Positions 27,332-37,400 of a DNA stretch of 64,000 nucleotides are shown piece after piece. A model generated the notes under the pieces. It ran no database searches. It was not told where the DNA came from and saw only the letters and a program-made list of their open reading frames with translations. The DNA comes from JADCRZ01 sp031399065 (GTDB lineage Bacteria; Bacteroidota; Bacteroidia; Chitinophagales; Chitinophagaceae). The translations under genes and the position numbers were made by a program. Within the stretch, counting starts at the first letter, position 1, and each line of letters begins with the position of its first letter. Location: contig JANNOM010000048.1 in the NCBI GenBank assembly GCA_031399065.1, positions 186,001 through 250,000 of the forward strand, written 5' to 3'.

Positions 27332-28387
27332 TCAATTTTCAATCGTACTTCTTTGGAATCCTATCCTGCTCCTTTCGGGTAGTTCATAAACTACTTCGCT
27401 GGGGTGCGCGATCTCCGCCAGTGTCATTGGCTTGTTGATAACCTGTGTTGAACCCAGGTGGTCACTTAACCGCTGCGATTTCTTCGCTGTTAATTTACCA
27501 AACTCGTACCGGGCTATTAATCTTCCTTTACGTAACAGCGCGGGGTCTACCATAGAAAGCGCGTTGTTGAATGTGCAGATGATTTGTACATTCAGGCAAT
27601 CGCTCAATAAACCGTCACTAAGATTAAGCAGGTTCGATACAGACGAATCACTATTGAATTTTCTGTCCATAATAATATTCTCCGCATCCTCGATTATCAA
27701 TACCGCATTAGGATTATCTATCAACAAATCGATAAATTCAGGATTCATCAGGTTACCGGCAACAGAAGGTGAAACAAAAAGAACTTTTTTTTTCAATTCA
27801 CCCACCAGGTTACGCAGATAGGTAGTTTTACCAGTACCAGGCAGACCGTGCAAAAGAATGATACCCTTATCGCTTTCTGTTAACAGCCTTTCCCTTATCA
27901 CCCTGTCCACATCTTTAAAGTCGTCATTATAATAAAGATCTAAGTCCAGTTGTGTAGGTTTAATATCCAATACTTTCAACTCAAGATTTCCATGCTGTAA
28001 GGTGATGATATTGATTTCAAAATCCTTCTTTTTTTCGGACGCTCCAAACGCACTTAATTCCTTTAGCAGAAGATCTGCAAACGCATGCTGCGAGGTACGA
28101 TATAGTATTTCTGCATATTCCCCTGACAACTCTATTACTACCCGATTGCTCAGGACAAAAAATGTCTTATTAAATTCCTGCTTGCCTTCTTCCCGGTTAA
28201 AACTACAGAGTTGGTGAATATTTACAATCATACTTTTATACCTGCTGTTAATATGCGTAAATGCCTGCGTAACGTCAATAGCATCTATATAGCTTACAGA
28301 AGGCACCTGCCGGAATCGGTACATATAAAACGATTTGCTTTCGAGATAACTATGATCGAATACGAACGTACCTTTCGTTCTTCCCAT
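27332..28387 (-). CDS. AAA-family ATPase
   Basis: From the ATG at 28387 the protein has 351 residues. The open frame continues upstream to 28534, but that part crosses a terminator hairpin at 28499-28525 and encodes a Met/Ile-rich string, so it is excluded. Residues 1-170 are an unrecognised N-terminal domain. Walker A is GLPGTGKT (181-188), Walker B is AVLIIEDAE, and sensor/arginine positions follow in FNNALSMVDPALLRKGR. The sequence resembles the BCS1/proteasome-type AAA group. A role in protein or RNP remodelling is possible; the neighbouring rtcB suggests RNA repair but does not prove it. Confidence 0.8.
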   Translation of the reverse strand: MGRTKGTFVFDHSYLESKSFYMYRFRQVPSVSYIDAIDVTQAFTHINSRYKSMIVNIHQLCSFNREEGKQEFNKTFFVLSNRVVIELSGEYAEILYRTSQHAFADLLLKELSAFGASEKKKDFEINIITLQHGNLELKVLDIKPTQLDLDLYYNDDFKDVDRVIRERLLTESDKGIILLHGLPGTGKTTYLRNLVGELKKKVLFVSPSVAGNLMNPEFIDLLIDNPNAVLIIEDAENIIMDRKFNSDSSVSNLLNLSDGLLSDCLNVQIICTFNNALSMVDPALLRKGRLIARYEFGKLTAKKSQRLSDHLGSTQVINKPMTLAEIAHPSEVVYELPERSRIGFQRSTIEN

Positions 28388-28411
28388 TTTTATGATCCAT
28401 CTCTTTATAAA

Positions 28412-28439
28412 AGTCCAGTCATTATCAATTGAATGGACT
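28412..28439 (-). promoter_or_regulatory. Inverted repeat upstream of the AAA ATPase gene
   Basis: AGTCCA at 28412-28417 is mirrored by TGGACT at 28434-28439, with a further partial match inside the arms (CATT/AATG). It lies 25-52 nt before the chosen ATG and could be an operator or a leader hairpin. No regulator can be named. Confidence 0.3.
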
Positions 28440-28496
28440 ATAAAGATTATCATCATGAGTATAATTATTATCATTTCATTTATTTTAAATTTCATA

Positions 28497-28525
28497 AAAA
28501 AACCCGTCCTCACCGGCCGGGTTTT
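28497..28525 (-). terminator. Terminator hairpin on the minus strand
   Basis: AAAACCCG (28499-28506) pairs with CGGGTTTT (28518-28525). Read on the minus strand the hairpin is followed by a run of seven T, as expected for termination. It insulates the AAA ATPase gene from upstream minus-strand transcription. Confidence 0.7.
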
Positions 28526-28747
28526 ACTGCTCATGCTAATGACGTTCAGTGTTACCCGGGCCGGTTTATATACATCAAATCCTTACCACCATACATAATA
28601 AAGAATGGAAAGGAAGTATATATATTACTCATTAAATAAGGTCGCTGCATTGAATGCAGCCTCGCACTTATATTTGATTTAAAGGATCGCATAATATCAT
28701 TCTTTTTATCGGTTTAGCTGATTATCATTTAATAACCCCCTTTAAAC

Positions 28748-28772
28748 AAAAAACCCGCAAATGCTTGCGGGG
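28748..28772 (-). terminator. Terminator hairpin after the small Cys-rich peptide gene
   Basis: The perfect 7-bp stem CCCGCAA/TTGCGGG (28754-28760 and 28765-28771) has a 4-nt loop and, on the minus strand, a run of six T. It lies about 30 bp after the stop of the 29-residue frame. Confidence 0.8.
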
Positions 28773-28800
28773 TATGTGTTATATCGAATAGTATTATTCA

Positions 28801-28890
28801 TTAACCCCCGCAACATGCACCGCTTGCTGACATACCCTTCTTAAGGCTAAACCAGCGGCAGGTATTTGATTGATCTATTTTATTGAGCAT
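28801..28890 (-). CDS. Candidate 29-residue Cys-rich peptide
   Basis: The frame encodes MLNKIDQSNTCRWFSL followed by a short tail ending SGACCGG. It has three cysteines, two of them adjacent before a terminal Gly-Gly. A sequence close to the Bacteroidetes -7 box (CATCTTTG read on the minus strand, 28914-28921) lies 24 bp upstream, and a strong terminator lies 30 bp downstream, so the segment looks like an independent transcription unit. I do not recognise a family. A leader-core layout of a modified peptide, or a small metal-binding peptide, are both possible. No maturation enzyme is adjacent. Chance cannot be excluded for so short a frame. Confidence 0.5.
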   Translation of the reverse strand: MLNKIDQSNTCRWFSLKKGMSASGACCGG

Positions 28891-28990
28891 GTCTTATAAT
28901 TATTTTATCAGTGCAAAGATGTGATTCTTTTTTGATAATACTAATTTTTGTAAGAAAATATTTTATAATGATGGAAGATACAAGGCTGTT

Positions 28991-29269
28991 CTAATTAGTA
29001 GCTTGCAGTACATCGGGATTGATATCGTTAACCTCCACTGAACTCTCCGGTTTTATTTCCGCTGCCAGTTCTTTCAGTTCTTCTATTCTCGCTTCGGAAG
29101 TGGTGAAGAGCAGATAAAAAGTATACAGCATTTTTTCTTTACCCGGTGCCGCAACAGTATCCATACATGAATGAGACACTGCTATGTCTTTATGTGAGGA
29201 CAACCACGCATTAATTTCATCCTGTACATTTTCCACGATGGAACCTGAAAATAATTTTACCTGGTACAT
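28991..29269 (-). CDS. Small conserved hypothetical protein, Cse60-like
   Basis: The 92-residue soluble protein begins MYQVKLFSGSIVENVQDEIN and has an alternating beta-alpha-beta pattern. The opening VKLF followed by a helix and a later YTFYLLF strand resembles the short Cse60 family of unknown function; this is a weak similarity from memory. No catalytic motif is present. It is followed by a 100-bp non-coding stretch and the small Cys-rich peptide gene. Confidence 0.65.
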   Translation of the reverse strand: MYQVKLFSGSIVENVQDEINAWLSSHKDIAVSHSCMDTVAAPGKEKMLYTFYLLFTTSEARIEELKELAAEIKPESSVEVNDINPDVLQATN

Positions 29270-29340
29270 ATTACAATGGTTTAATTAAAAATGATAAGCT
29301 TCCGATTAAGGGTTAAATACTATGCCAAAGTAATATGCAG

Positions 29341-30900
29341 TTAAGAACTACAGGATAGCATCGAGCATCCGGCCTTGCTGCCCGCCCAGTCCGGCCTCTT
29401 GGTAAAGAACTGATCAAACTTTTTTGAGTAGGGCTCTTTAATAGCTTCCTGTAGTTGCAGGAATAGATCGTTATTGCCTTTTTCCAATTGCTCGATGGCC
29501 TCATGCAGCAAATAATTGCGCAGGATAAAACGCGGGTTGGCGGAGCGCATACGCTGTATGGATTCTTCCCTTGTTAAAGCATTAGTCTCCATACGCCTGA
29601 TATAGGTTTTGATGAAGGACGATAACATGTCGGCCTGTTCGGGTAACAGGTCTTTATAAAGACTGTCTTTAAAATGCGTTATGATATCTGTATCCTGTCT
29701 AAGGTTAAAGGGAATGTCTGTGAGCAACTGATAAAAGATAGTCATATCCGGCTTCAGCGCAATAAGTGTTCGTTCCAATGCGGCCATCAGGTCGCTATCG
29801 CCTGCCTTCACTTCATCAAGCCCCAGTTTGGCAGCCATCATAGTACTGTACTTATACCAAAAAAAATCATCATACCCGTCCAGTATTTTCACTAATTCAT
29901 CCGTGCCTTCAAGGAGGGGAGCTATGGCACTTGCCAGGCATCCCAGGTTCCACTTGCCAATGAATGCCTGTTTCCCGAATGCATATCGCCTGCCGGGAAG
30001 ATCGGTGGTATTGGGAGTAAATGCAGGATCATAATCGTCCACAAAAGAATAAGGCCCGTAATCGATCGTTAATCCGAGTATGGACATATTATCCGTATTC
30101 ATCACTCCATGTACAAAGCCTACCCGTAACCATTCCACCATCAGGTTTGCAGTACGTTCCAATACTTCTTTAAACCAATCCAGGTAGTGGCCGGGGCCAG
30201 TTATATGGGGATAAAAACGGGTGATGGTCCAGTCGGCCAACTGCTTCAGATGTTCCAGTTCGCCCCTGGCCGCCAGCATTTCAAAGTTGCCGAAGCGCAG
30301 GAAGCTGGGTGCTACACGCAGTACGATGGCGCCGGGTTCGTTCGCGGGGTGACCATCGTAAAACATATCCCGCATCACCAGGTCGCCGGTGGTAACGAGA
30401 CTCAAAGCCCGGGTTGTAGGCACGCCGAGATAATGCATGGCTTCACTCATCAGGTATTCACGCACCGAGGACCTCAATACCGCACGGCCATCGGCCCGGC
30501 GCGAATACGCGGTGGGGCCTGCTCCCTTCAGTTGCATTTCCCAGCTATTGCCGTTGCTGGCTTCCCATTCTCCAAGAGTTATGGCACGTCCATCGCCTAG
30601 CTGGCCTGCCCAATGGCCAAACTGGTGGCCGCCATAACAGGCAGCATAAGGGTACATGGAAGGCGTAACCCGGTTACCGGATACAATTTCCGTTTCCGGC
30701 CTGCTCACAGGCTGTCGAATGCCCATCTCATTGGCAAGTGCATCCGACCAGGCCAGCAGGGAAGGGTTGCTTACAGGTGTAGGCACCGCTTTGCTGTACA
30801 GAACACCCGGCGTTTCTCGGGGCCTGGTATCACCGCTTTCATCTCCGGGAAAAGTAGAAACAAAATCTTTTTTATACTCTTTGGACGCGATTGACTCCAT
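29341..30900 (-). CDS. selO: Protein adenylyltransferase SelO (YdiU family)
   Basis: SelO is a pseudokinase-fold enzyme that transfers AMP from ATP to Ser, Thr or Tyr residues of target proteins, probably in redox stress. The 519-residue sequence shows the family hallmarks: YAACYGGHQFGHWAGQLGDG, GAGPTAYSRRADGRAVLRSS, the metal-binding NTDN followed by DYGPY, and a C-terminal Cys in the ending LSCSS. In animal SelO that C-terminal position is selenocysteine; here, as in E. coli, it is cysteine. It is monocistronic, divergent from the M23 lipoprotein gene. Confidence 0.93.
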   Translation of the reverse strand: MESIASKEYKKDFVSTFPGDESGDTRPRETPGVLYSKAVPTPVSNPSLLAWSDALANEMGIRQPVSRPETEIVSGNRVTPSMYPYAACYGGHQFGHWAGQLGDGRAITLGEWEASNGNSWEMQLKGAGPTAYSRRADGRAVLRSSVREYLMSEAMHYLGVPTTRALSLVTTGDLVMRDMFYDGHPANEPGAIVLRVAPSFLRFGNFEMLAARGELEHLKQLADWTITRFYPHITGPGHYLDWFKEVLERTANLMVEWLRVGFVHGVMNTDNMSILGLTIDYGPYSFVDDYDPAFTPNTTDLPGRRYAFGKQAFIGKWNLGCLASAIAPLLEGTDELVKILDGYDDFFWYKYSTMMAAKLGLDEVKAGDSDLMAALERTLIALKPDMTIFYQLLTDIPFNLRQDTDIITHFKDSLYKDLLPEQADMLSSFIKTYIRRMETNALTREESIQRMRSANPRFILRNYLLHEAIEQLEKGNNDLFLQLQEAIKEPYSKKFDQFFTKRPDWAGSKAGCSMLSCSS

Positions 30901-31053
30901 AAATAGTACCTGGTTTAAAAGTGCGCGACCCTGGCTGCTTATCAGGCGCTAATAAGAACAAGATGAAGATAGTAAATGTTCCCTATGGGTTGTTAAGAGT
31001 GGAAGGATAGTAAGCTACAGCTACTATGGCATAATATTTTAACCGGCGTAAGC

Positions 31054-32385
31054 ATGCATTATTCAAATTACTGTTCATTCATCTTTATACCGGCGTTTGC
31101 CATTATATTGTTTGGCTGCAGTCCTTCCGCACCGGGAGTATTCGGCAAAAAGACACCACATGAACGCTATGGCCAGCAATTGGCGGACGCCGGCCTGCGG
31201 GAAACTGCCCTGTACCGTTCTTGGTTTACCCATGCGGAAAAGAGCCTTCGTGATCCGCTCCGCGTCACCATTCCCTATAAAGAAACCGGCTACTTTTCTC
31301 CTGAAGCACCCGATGCGGCCGGCCTGGTATTCAGCGGCACGAGGGGGCAAAAGATTATTATCAGCCTCAATAAAAAGCCCGTAGCCGGGTTTACGATGTA
31401 TATGGATCTATGGGAGCAGCAGCCGCTCCCGCAGGAAACCCCCAAGCTGGTAGCCGCTTCAGACACTTCGGGTACCGCTATAGAACTGGAAGTGAAGACG
31501 GATGCACGCTACGTATTAAGGATACAGCCCGAACTGCTGGCAGGAGGGGAATACACCCTTACCATATTGACCGCACCATCCCTGGCTTTCCCTGTGCCCG
31601 CAGCCAAAGGCAAAGTAGGCAGCATCTGGGGCGACGACAGGGACGGGGGCATTCGCCGGCATGAAGGCATCGACATCTTCGCGCCCTTTCGCTCACCGGT
31701 AATAGCTGCGGCCGATGGAAGGGTTACCGCCGTTAATACGAATAACCTGGGCGGAAAAGTGATTTGGCTGCGCCCGCGCAGCGCGGATTATACGCTGTAT
31801 TATGCGCACCTCGATGAACAGATTGCCGTATCCGGACAGTCCGTCAAAACCGGTGATACCCTGGGCCTGGTGGGCAATACAGGCAACGCACGTAATACTC
31901 CCTCCCATCTTCACTTCGGCATCTATGCATACGGGGGCGCGATCAATCCCCTGCCTTTTGTAAAGCCCGTTATCCAGGGCCCTGCCGCTATTACGGCATC
32001 TCTAATTAATATAGGAAAGCGGGCGAGAAGCACCGGTACACGCATATCCTTATACGAAGAGCCCGGTAAAAAATCATTCTCTTCCCGGGTACTGCAAAAC
32101 AATACACTGATAAGGATAGATGCTGCTACAACCGGCTGGTACAAAGTAACACTTCCCGATGGAAGCAAAGGCTATCTGCAGTCAGGTTCCATAGCAAATA
32201 TAGAAAAGCCGGTAAGGCAATACAGCATCCCCGCTGAAATCCCCCTGCTCGAAACGCCGGATAGCCAAGCCCCCCGCAAATCCGTTCTTTCGTCTGGCAC
32301 CAAAGTAAGCGTACTCGCTTCTTTTAATGACTATCATTATATCAAAAGCGGTTCTGAAGAAACCGGATGGATCTATACGCAATAA
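31054..32385 (+). CDS. M23-family peptidase lipoprotein with C-terminal SH3-like domains
   Basis: The 443-residue protein carries a lipoprotein signal with Cys22 in LFGC. Residues 60-180 form a beta-sandwich. The LytM/M23 zinc peptidase domain spans about 185-310, with ligands H203 and D207 in HEGID and H285/H287 in HLHFG. Two SH3-like repeats fill residues 320-443 (each ending near GYLQSG or GWIYTQ). It should cut peptidoglycan cross-links at the outer or inner membrane during growth, or anchor to the wall. Key zinc ligands are intact, so it is probably active. Confidence 0.88.
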   Translation: MHYSNYCSFIFIPAFAIILFGCSPSAPGVFGKKTPHERYGQQLADAGLRETALYRSWFTHAEKSLRDPLRVTIPYKETGYFSPEAPDAAGLVFSGTRGQKIIISLNKKPVAGFTMYMDLWEQQPLPQETPKLVAASDTSGTAIELEVKTDARYVLRIQPELLAGGEYTLTILTAPSLAFPVPAAKGKVGSIWGDDRDGGIRRHEGIDIFAPFRSPVIAAADGRVTAVNTNNLGGKVIWLRPRSADYTLYYAHLDEQIAVSGQSVKTGDTLGLVGNTGNARNTPSHLHFGIYAYGGAINPLPFVKPVIQGPAAITASLINIGKRARSTGTRISLYEEPGKKSFSSRVLQNNTLIRIDAATTGWYKVTLPDGSKGYLQSGSIANIEKPVRQYSIPAEIPLLETPDSQAPRKSVLSSGTKVSVLASFNDYHYIKSGSEETGWIYTQ

Positions 32386-32507
32386 TACCCTCTCCACAAT
32401 TTTGTGCACCCACCTTCACCTCGTTTGGGGAGCCCCGGTGGTATTTTTTTGTAAGAAGTTTGCAGCCTTATTCAATCGCACCTGCAAACACATACAAAAC
32501 ACATATC

Positions 32508-34226
32508 ATGAAAGTAGTTGGCCTGTTCTCCGCCCTCTTGGCACTGGGCTTATGGGGTAAAATAAAAAAGCAATTGCCGGAATCTGACCGGCAGATCACT
32601 AAAGCGGGCGGAATTATATTCTGTTCCCCTTCGCTCGATACCTTACTATCGGCAAATGATAATGCACCGCTGCTGAAAGGTATCGGCAACCTGCAATACC
32701 CCGTCACTACCGGGTCACCGCTTGCGCAGCAGTACTTTAACCAGGGCCTTTCGCTGATGTACGGCTTTAACCACGGCGAAGCGGCACGCTCTTTCCGAAC
32801 GGCTATTCGCCTGGATTCTACCTGCGCTATGGCCTACTGGGGACTTGCCATGGTGATGGGACCCAATTACAACGCCGCTTTGAATCCTGCGAGTCTCACC
32901 GAGATCAATGCAACCATTTACCTGGCACTGAAATATTCCTTGAAAGCGGCAGAAAATGAGCAGTCGCTTATTCTTGCCCTCTCTAAACGCTTTCCCGCGG
33001 CCTCGCAGGAAGAAGATATTAATCCTTATTATGTAGCATACATGAATGCCATGAAACAGGCACATGAAGCATTTCCGGCGGATATTGAAATAGCGGTTCT
33101 TTATGCCGACGCGATGATGAACATGCACCCCTGGAACCTTTGGTTAAAAGACGGAACCCCACAGTCCTGGACCCCGGAGATAATCGCACTACTTGAAAAA
33201 ACACTGGCGGCTGCGCCGGATCATCCGGGTGCCATTCATTATTATATTCATGCAACGGAAGCATCCCGCCAGGCGGATAAGGCACTAAGTTATGCGGAGA
33301 AACTGCCATCCATTATGCCTTCGGCAGGGCATATAGTACATATGCCTTCGCACACTTATATAAGAACAGGTCATTATCATAAGGGGGTACTGGTTAATGA
33401 GCTGGCCAGCAAAGCAGACAGTTCATATATAGCCCAGTGTAAAGTACAGGGTATGTATCCGCTGGTGTATTATCCGCATAATATTCATTTTCTGGCCGCC
33501 TGCGCCTTCCTGGAAGGCAACAGTAAAAAAGCAATGGACGCTGCCTGGATGGTATCCCGTAAGGCAGATAAACGCTACCTCGCCGAATATGCAGGTGTTC
33601 AGCATTTTTCCATTATTCCCTATTACGTGATGGTGCACCTGGCTAAATGGGACCAGATACTGGAACAGCCGAAGCCCGGCGAAAGCCTGTTATACCCGGT
33701 AGCCATCTGGCACTATGCGCGGGGCATGGCCTTCGCCGCAAAAGGAGATATGCCCTCCGCCGAAAATGAACTGGCCGGTTTAAAAGAGACTGCCGGTAAA
33801 GAACTACTGCAAAAATTAAAGATATGGGAAATGAACAGCGCGGCCGACCTGGTAAATATTGCCGTTTATACGCTCGAAGGAGAACTGAACGGCTATAAAA
33901 AGCAATACGACGCAGCTTCGGCCTGTTTTAAAAAAGCAGTCGCAATAGAAGACAGCTTATCTTATATGGAGCCGCCCGACTGGTTCTTTTCCGTACGCCA
34001 TACCTGGGGGCACTGGCTGCTGCAGGCAAAACGCTATAGCGAGGCGGAAAATGTGTATCGGAGGGACCTTGAAACGTTTAAAGAAAATGGATGGGCCCTG
34101 ATGGGATTGTACCAAAGTCTGAAAGGGCAACAACAGGATGCGGAAGCCCGCCGGGTCAAAAAAAGATTCAAAGAAGCATGGAAATGGTCGGATATTGCAT
34201 TGAACTCATCAAGAGTGTTTAATTAA
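32508..34226 (+). CDS. Tetratricopeptide-repeat protein
   Basis: The open frame reaches back to 32367, overlapping the peptidase gene, but the first hydrophobic segment of a plausible signal starts at the ATG at 32508 (MKVVGLFSALLALGLWG), giving 572 residues. The rest is a chain of helical hairpins with TPR-type spacing (YFNQGLSLMYGFNHGEAARSFRTAI, YAEKLPSIMPSAGHIVHMPSHTY, FAAKGDMPSAENEL). It belongs to a family of large TPR proteins common in Bacteroidetes whose function is unknown. It is probably periplasmic and a protein-interaction scaffold. It is not clearly co-transcribed with its neighbours. Confidence 0.8.
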   Translation: MKVVGLFSALLALGLWGKIKKQLPESDRQITKAGGIIFCSPSLDTLLSANDNAPLLKGIGNLQYPVTTGSPLAQQYFNQGLSLMYGFNHGEAARSFRTAIRLDSTCAMAYWGLAMVMGPNYNAALNPASLTEINATIYLALKYSLKAAENEQSLILALSKRFPAASQEEDINPYYVAYMNAMKQAHEAFPADIEIAVLYADAMMNMHPWNLWLKDGTPQSWTPEIIALLEKTLAAAPDHPGAIHYYIHATEASRQADKALSYAEKLPSIMPSAGHIVHMPSHTYIRTGHYHKGVLVNELASKADSSYIAQCKVQGMYPLVYYPHNIHFLAACAFLEGNSKKAMDAAWMVSRKADKRYLAEYAGVQHFSIIPYYVMVHLAKWDQILEQPKPGESLLYPVAIWHYARGMAFAAKGDMPSAENELAGLKETAGKELLQKLKIWEMNSAADLVNIAVYTLEGELNGYKKQYDAASACFKKAVAIEDSLSYMEPPDWFFSVRHTWGHWLLQAKRYSEAENVYRRDLETFKENGWALMGLYQSLKGQQQDAEARRVKKRFKEAWKWSDIALNSSRVFN

Positions 34227-34438
34227 TTCCATAAAAATATTTCTTCACATATTAAATCCGAATTTCCCTCACCTGACATTGTCTCATCATATTTCTGCTA
34301 TAAGTTTTACGGACTGATCAATAATTTGATTTATTTCCTATATTAGTAGTGTGTTTCCCATTCAGGGAATCACCATCATTCTTTTTCACCGATGCCGACT
34401 ATTATAGATATTGCCATTTTTTCGAATAAATCAATTCT

Positions 34439-37400
34439 ATGAAAGAGAAAATAGTAAAGAGAAAAGTTCCCAAACGCGCAGAAAGAAAAATCCATCAAAA
34501 CGGTACGCCCGTATTAAATAACGATTATATCGACCTTCATGAACTGCTTAAGGTTCTTTCCCAGGTAAAAAATGGTAAGCTGAACGTGCGGATGCCCGTT
34601 ACCCAGGCAGGCATCAGCGGCAGGGTATGTGAAGTGCTTAATGATATAATAGAAATAAACGAACGCGTAGTTCATGAAATACTTACCTCTGAAAAAATAA
34701 TAGGCAAAGGCGGTAACCTTTCTAAAAGAGTCGATCTGCCCGATGCCAAAGGAGAATGGGCAGCAGGTATTAAATCTCTTAACAACCTCATCGTCGATCT
34801 TACGCAGCCCACTATCGAAATTGCCGGTATGATCAATTCCGTGGCCAACGGAAATCTGTCAAAGGAAATTTCCCTCGCTATTAACGGGCAGCCCCTCAAG
34901 GGTGAATTCCTGCGCATAGCGAAAGAGTCGAACCAGATGCTGTCCAAACTCCGCCTGTTCTCGGCGGAAGTTACACGGGTAGCTAGGCAGGTGGGGTCGG
35001 AAGGGCAATTGGGAGAACAGGCAAAGATCAAAGGCGTAGCAGGTGTGTGGGCGGAGCTGACAGACTCGGTAAACCAGATGGCCGGTAACCTGACCGCCCA
35101 GGTAAGAAATGTAGCCGCCGTAACTACCGCGGTGGCAAAAGGAGATCTTTCCCGGAAGATTACCGTGGAAGCAAAAGGAGAAATTCTCGAACTTAAGAAT
35201 ACCATCAATACCATGGTGGATCAGTTGAACTCCTTTTCCTCCGAAGTTACCCGTGTGGCCCTGGAAGTGGGTACGGAAGGTAAACTGGGGGGACAGGCAA
35301 AAGTGCCGGGAGTAGCTGGTACCTGGAAAGACCTTACGGATTCGGTAAACCGCATGGCAGGTAACCTGACCTCGCAGGTGCGTAATATCGCCGGGGTTAC
35401 CACAGCCGTGGCAAACGGTGACCTGTCTAAAAAGATTACCGTGGACGTAAAAGGGGAAATGCTGGAATTGAAAAAAACCATCAATACCATGGTGGATCAA
35501 TTGAACTCCTTCGCCTCGGAAGTAACCAGGGTGGCCCTGGAAGTGGGTACGGAAGGTAAACTGGGAGGACAGGCAAAAGTGAAAGGCGTGGGTGGTGTAT
35601 GGAAAGACCTTACAGACTCCGTTAACCAGATGGGAGGTAATCTTACCGACCAGGTGCGGAATATAGCCGATGTAACCACGGCGGTGGCAAAAGGAGATCT
35701 TTCCAGGAAGATAACGGTAGATGCGAAAGGAGAGCTGCTCGAATTGAAGAACACCATCAATACCATGGTGGACCAGTTGAATTCTTTTTCTTCGGAAGTG
35801 ACCCGGGTGGCAAGGGAAGTGGGTTCCGACGGTCAGCTGGGCGGACAAGCCAATGTGCCGGGAGTAGGCGGTACCTGGAAAGATTTAACGGACTCGGTAA
35901 ACCAGATGGCAGGTAACCTTACCGGCCAGGTGCGTAATATAGCGGAAGTAACTACCGCCGTAGCAAAAGGTGACCTTTCCAAAAAGATTACCGTGGATGT
36001 AAGAGGGGAAATGCTGGAACTCAAGAACACGATCAATACGATGGTGGACCAGTTAAACTCCTTCGGTTCCGAAGTAACCCGGGTGGCCCGTGAAGTGGGT
36101 TCTGAAGGACAGTTAGGCGGTCAGGCCAACGTGCCGGGCGTAGGTGGTACCTGGAAAGATCTCACGGATTCGGTAAATAAAATGGCAGATAACCTTACTT
36201 CGCAGGTGCGTAACATAGCCGAAGTAACTACGGCTGTGGCCAAAGGCGACCTTTCCCGGAAGATCACCGTAAACGCCAAAGGAGAACTGCTCGAACTAAA
36301 AGATACGATCAATACGATGGTGGACCAGCTTCGCGGTTTCGCTTCCGAGGTAACGCGGGTGGCGAGGGAAGTGGGTTCGGAAGGGCAGCTTGGAGGCCAG
36401 GCGAATGTGCCGGGCGTGGATGGTACCTGGAAAGATCTGACGGATTCAGTAAATAAAATGGCCGGTAATCTTACCGCCCAGTTAAGAAATATAGCCGATG
36501 TGTCTATCGCCGTGGCAAATGGTGACTTGTCTAAAAAGATCACCGTGGACGTAAGGGGCGAGATCCTGCAATTGAAAGAAACCATCAATACCATGGTAGA
36601 TCAGCTTCGGGGCTTTGCATCGGAAGTTACGCGGGTGGCGAGAGAAGTGGGTACGGATGGTAACCTCGGCGGCCAGGCTTTTGTACCAGGTGTGGCCGGT
36701 ACCTGGAAAGATCTTACCGACTCCGTAAATCAGATGTCGAGTAACCTTACTTCGCAGGTACGTAATATCGCGGAAGTAACCAAAGCCGTGGCAAATGGCG
36801 ACCTGTCTAAAACGGTGGTGATCGATGTAAAAGGTGAAATGATGGATTTGAAGAATACCATCAACACCATGGTGGATCAGCTCAACTCCTTCGCTTCCGA
36901 AGTAACCCGGGTAGCGCGGGAAGTGGGTACTGAAGGAAAACTGGGAGGCCAGGCGCAGGTAAAAGGGGTGGGCGGTACCTGGAAGGATCTGACGGATTCG
37001 GTGAACCAGATGGCATCTAACCTTACCGGCCAGATCAGGGGTATCTCTAAAGTGGCAACCGGTATTGCCAAAGGAAATCTTAAACAGCGCCTTTCTATTA
37101 ATGCTCTGGGTGAAGTGGCGCAGCTTACGGATACTATCAACGAAATGATCGATACGCTCGCCGTATTTGCCGACCAGGTAACCACCGTTGCGCGGGAAGT
37201 GGGTGTGCAGGGTAGACTGGGAGGCCAGGCCAGTGTGCCGGGAGCTTCCGGCACCTGGAAAGATTTGACGGAGAATGTGAACCAGCTTGCGCAAAACCTT
37301 ACTACCCAGGTGCGCTCCATTTCCGAAGTGGCTTCCGCTGTAACCAAGGGCGATCTTACCCGTACCATCCGGGTGGATGCAAAAGGAGAACTGGAAGCAT

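Noticed and set aside
28388..28534. N-terminal extension of the AAA ATPase
   Set aside because: It crosses a terminator hairpin and encodes an Ile/Met-rich stretch with no relation to the domain.
28552..28632. 26-residue frame between two terminators
   Set aside because: No promoter-like box and no distinctive composition; chance is likely.
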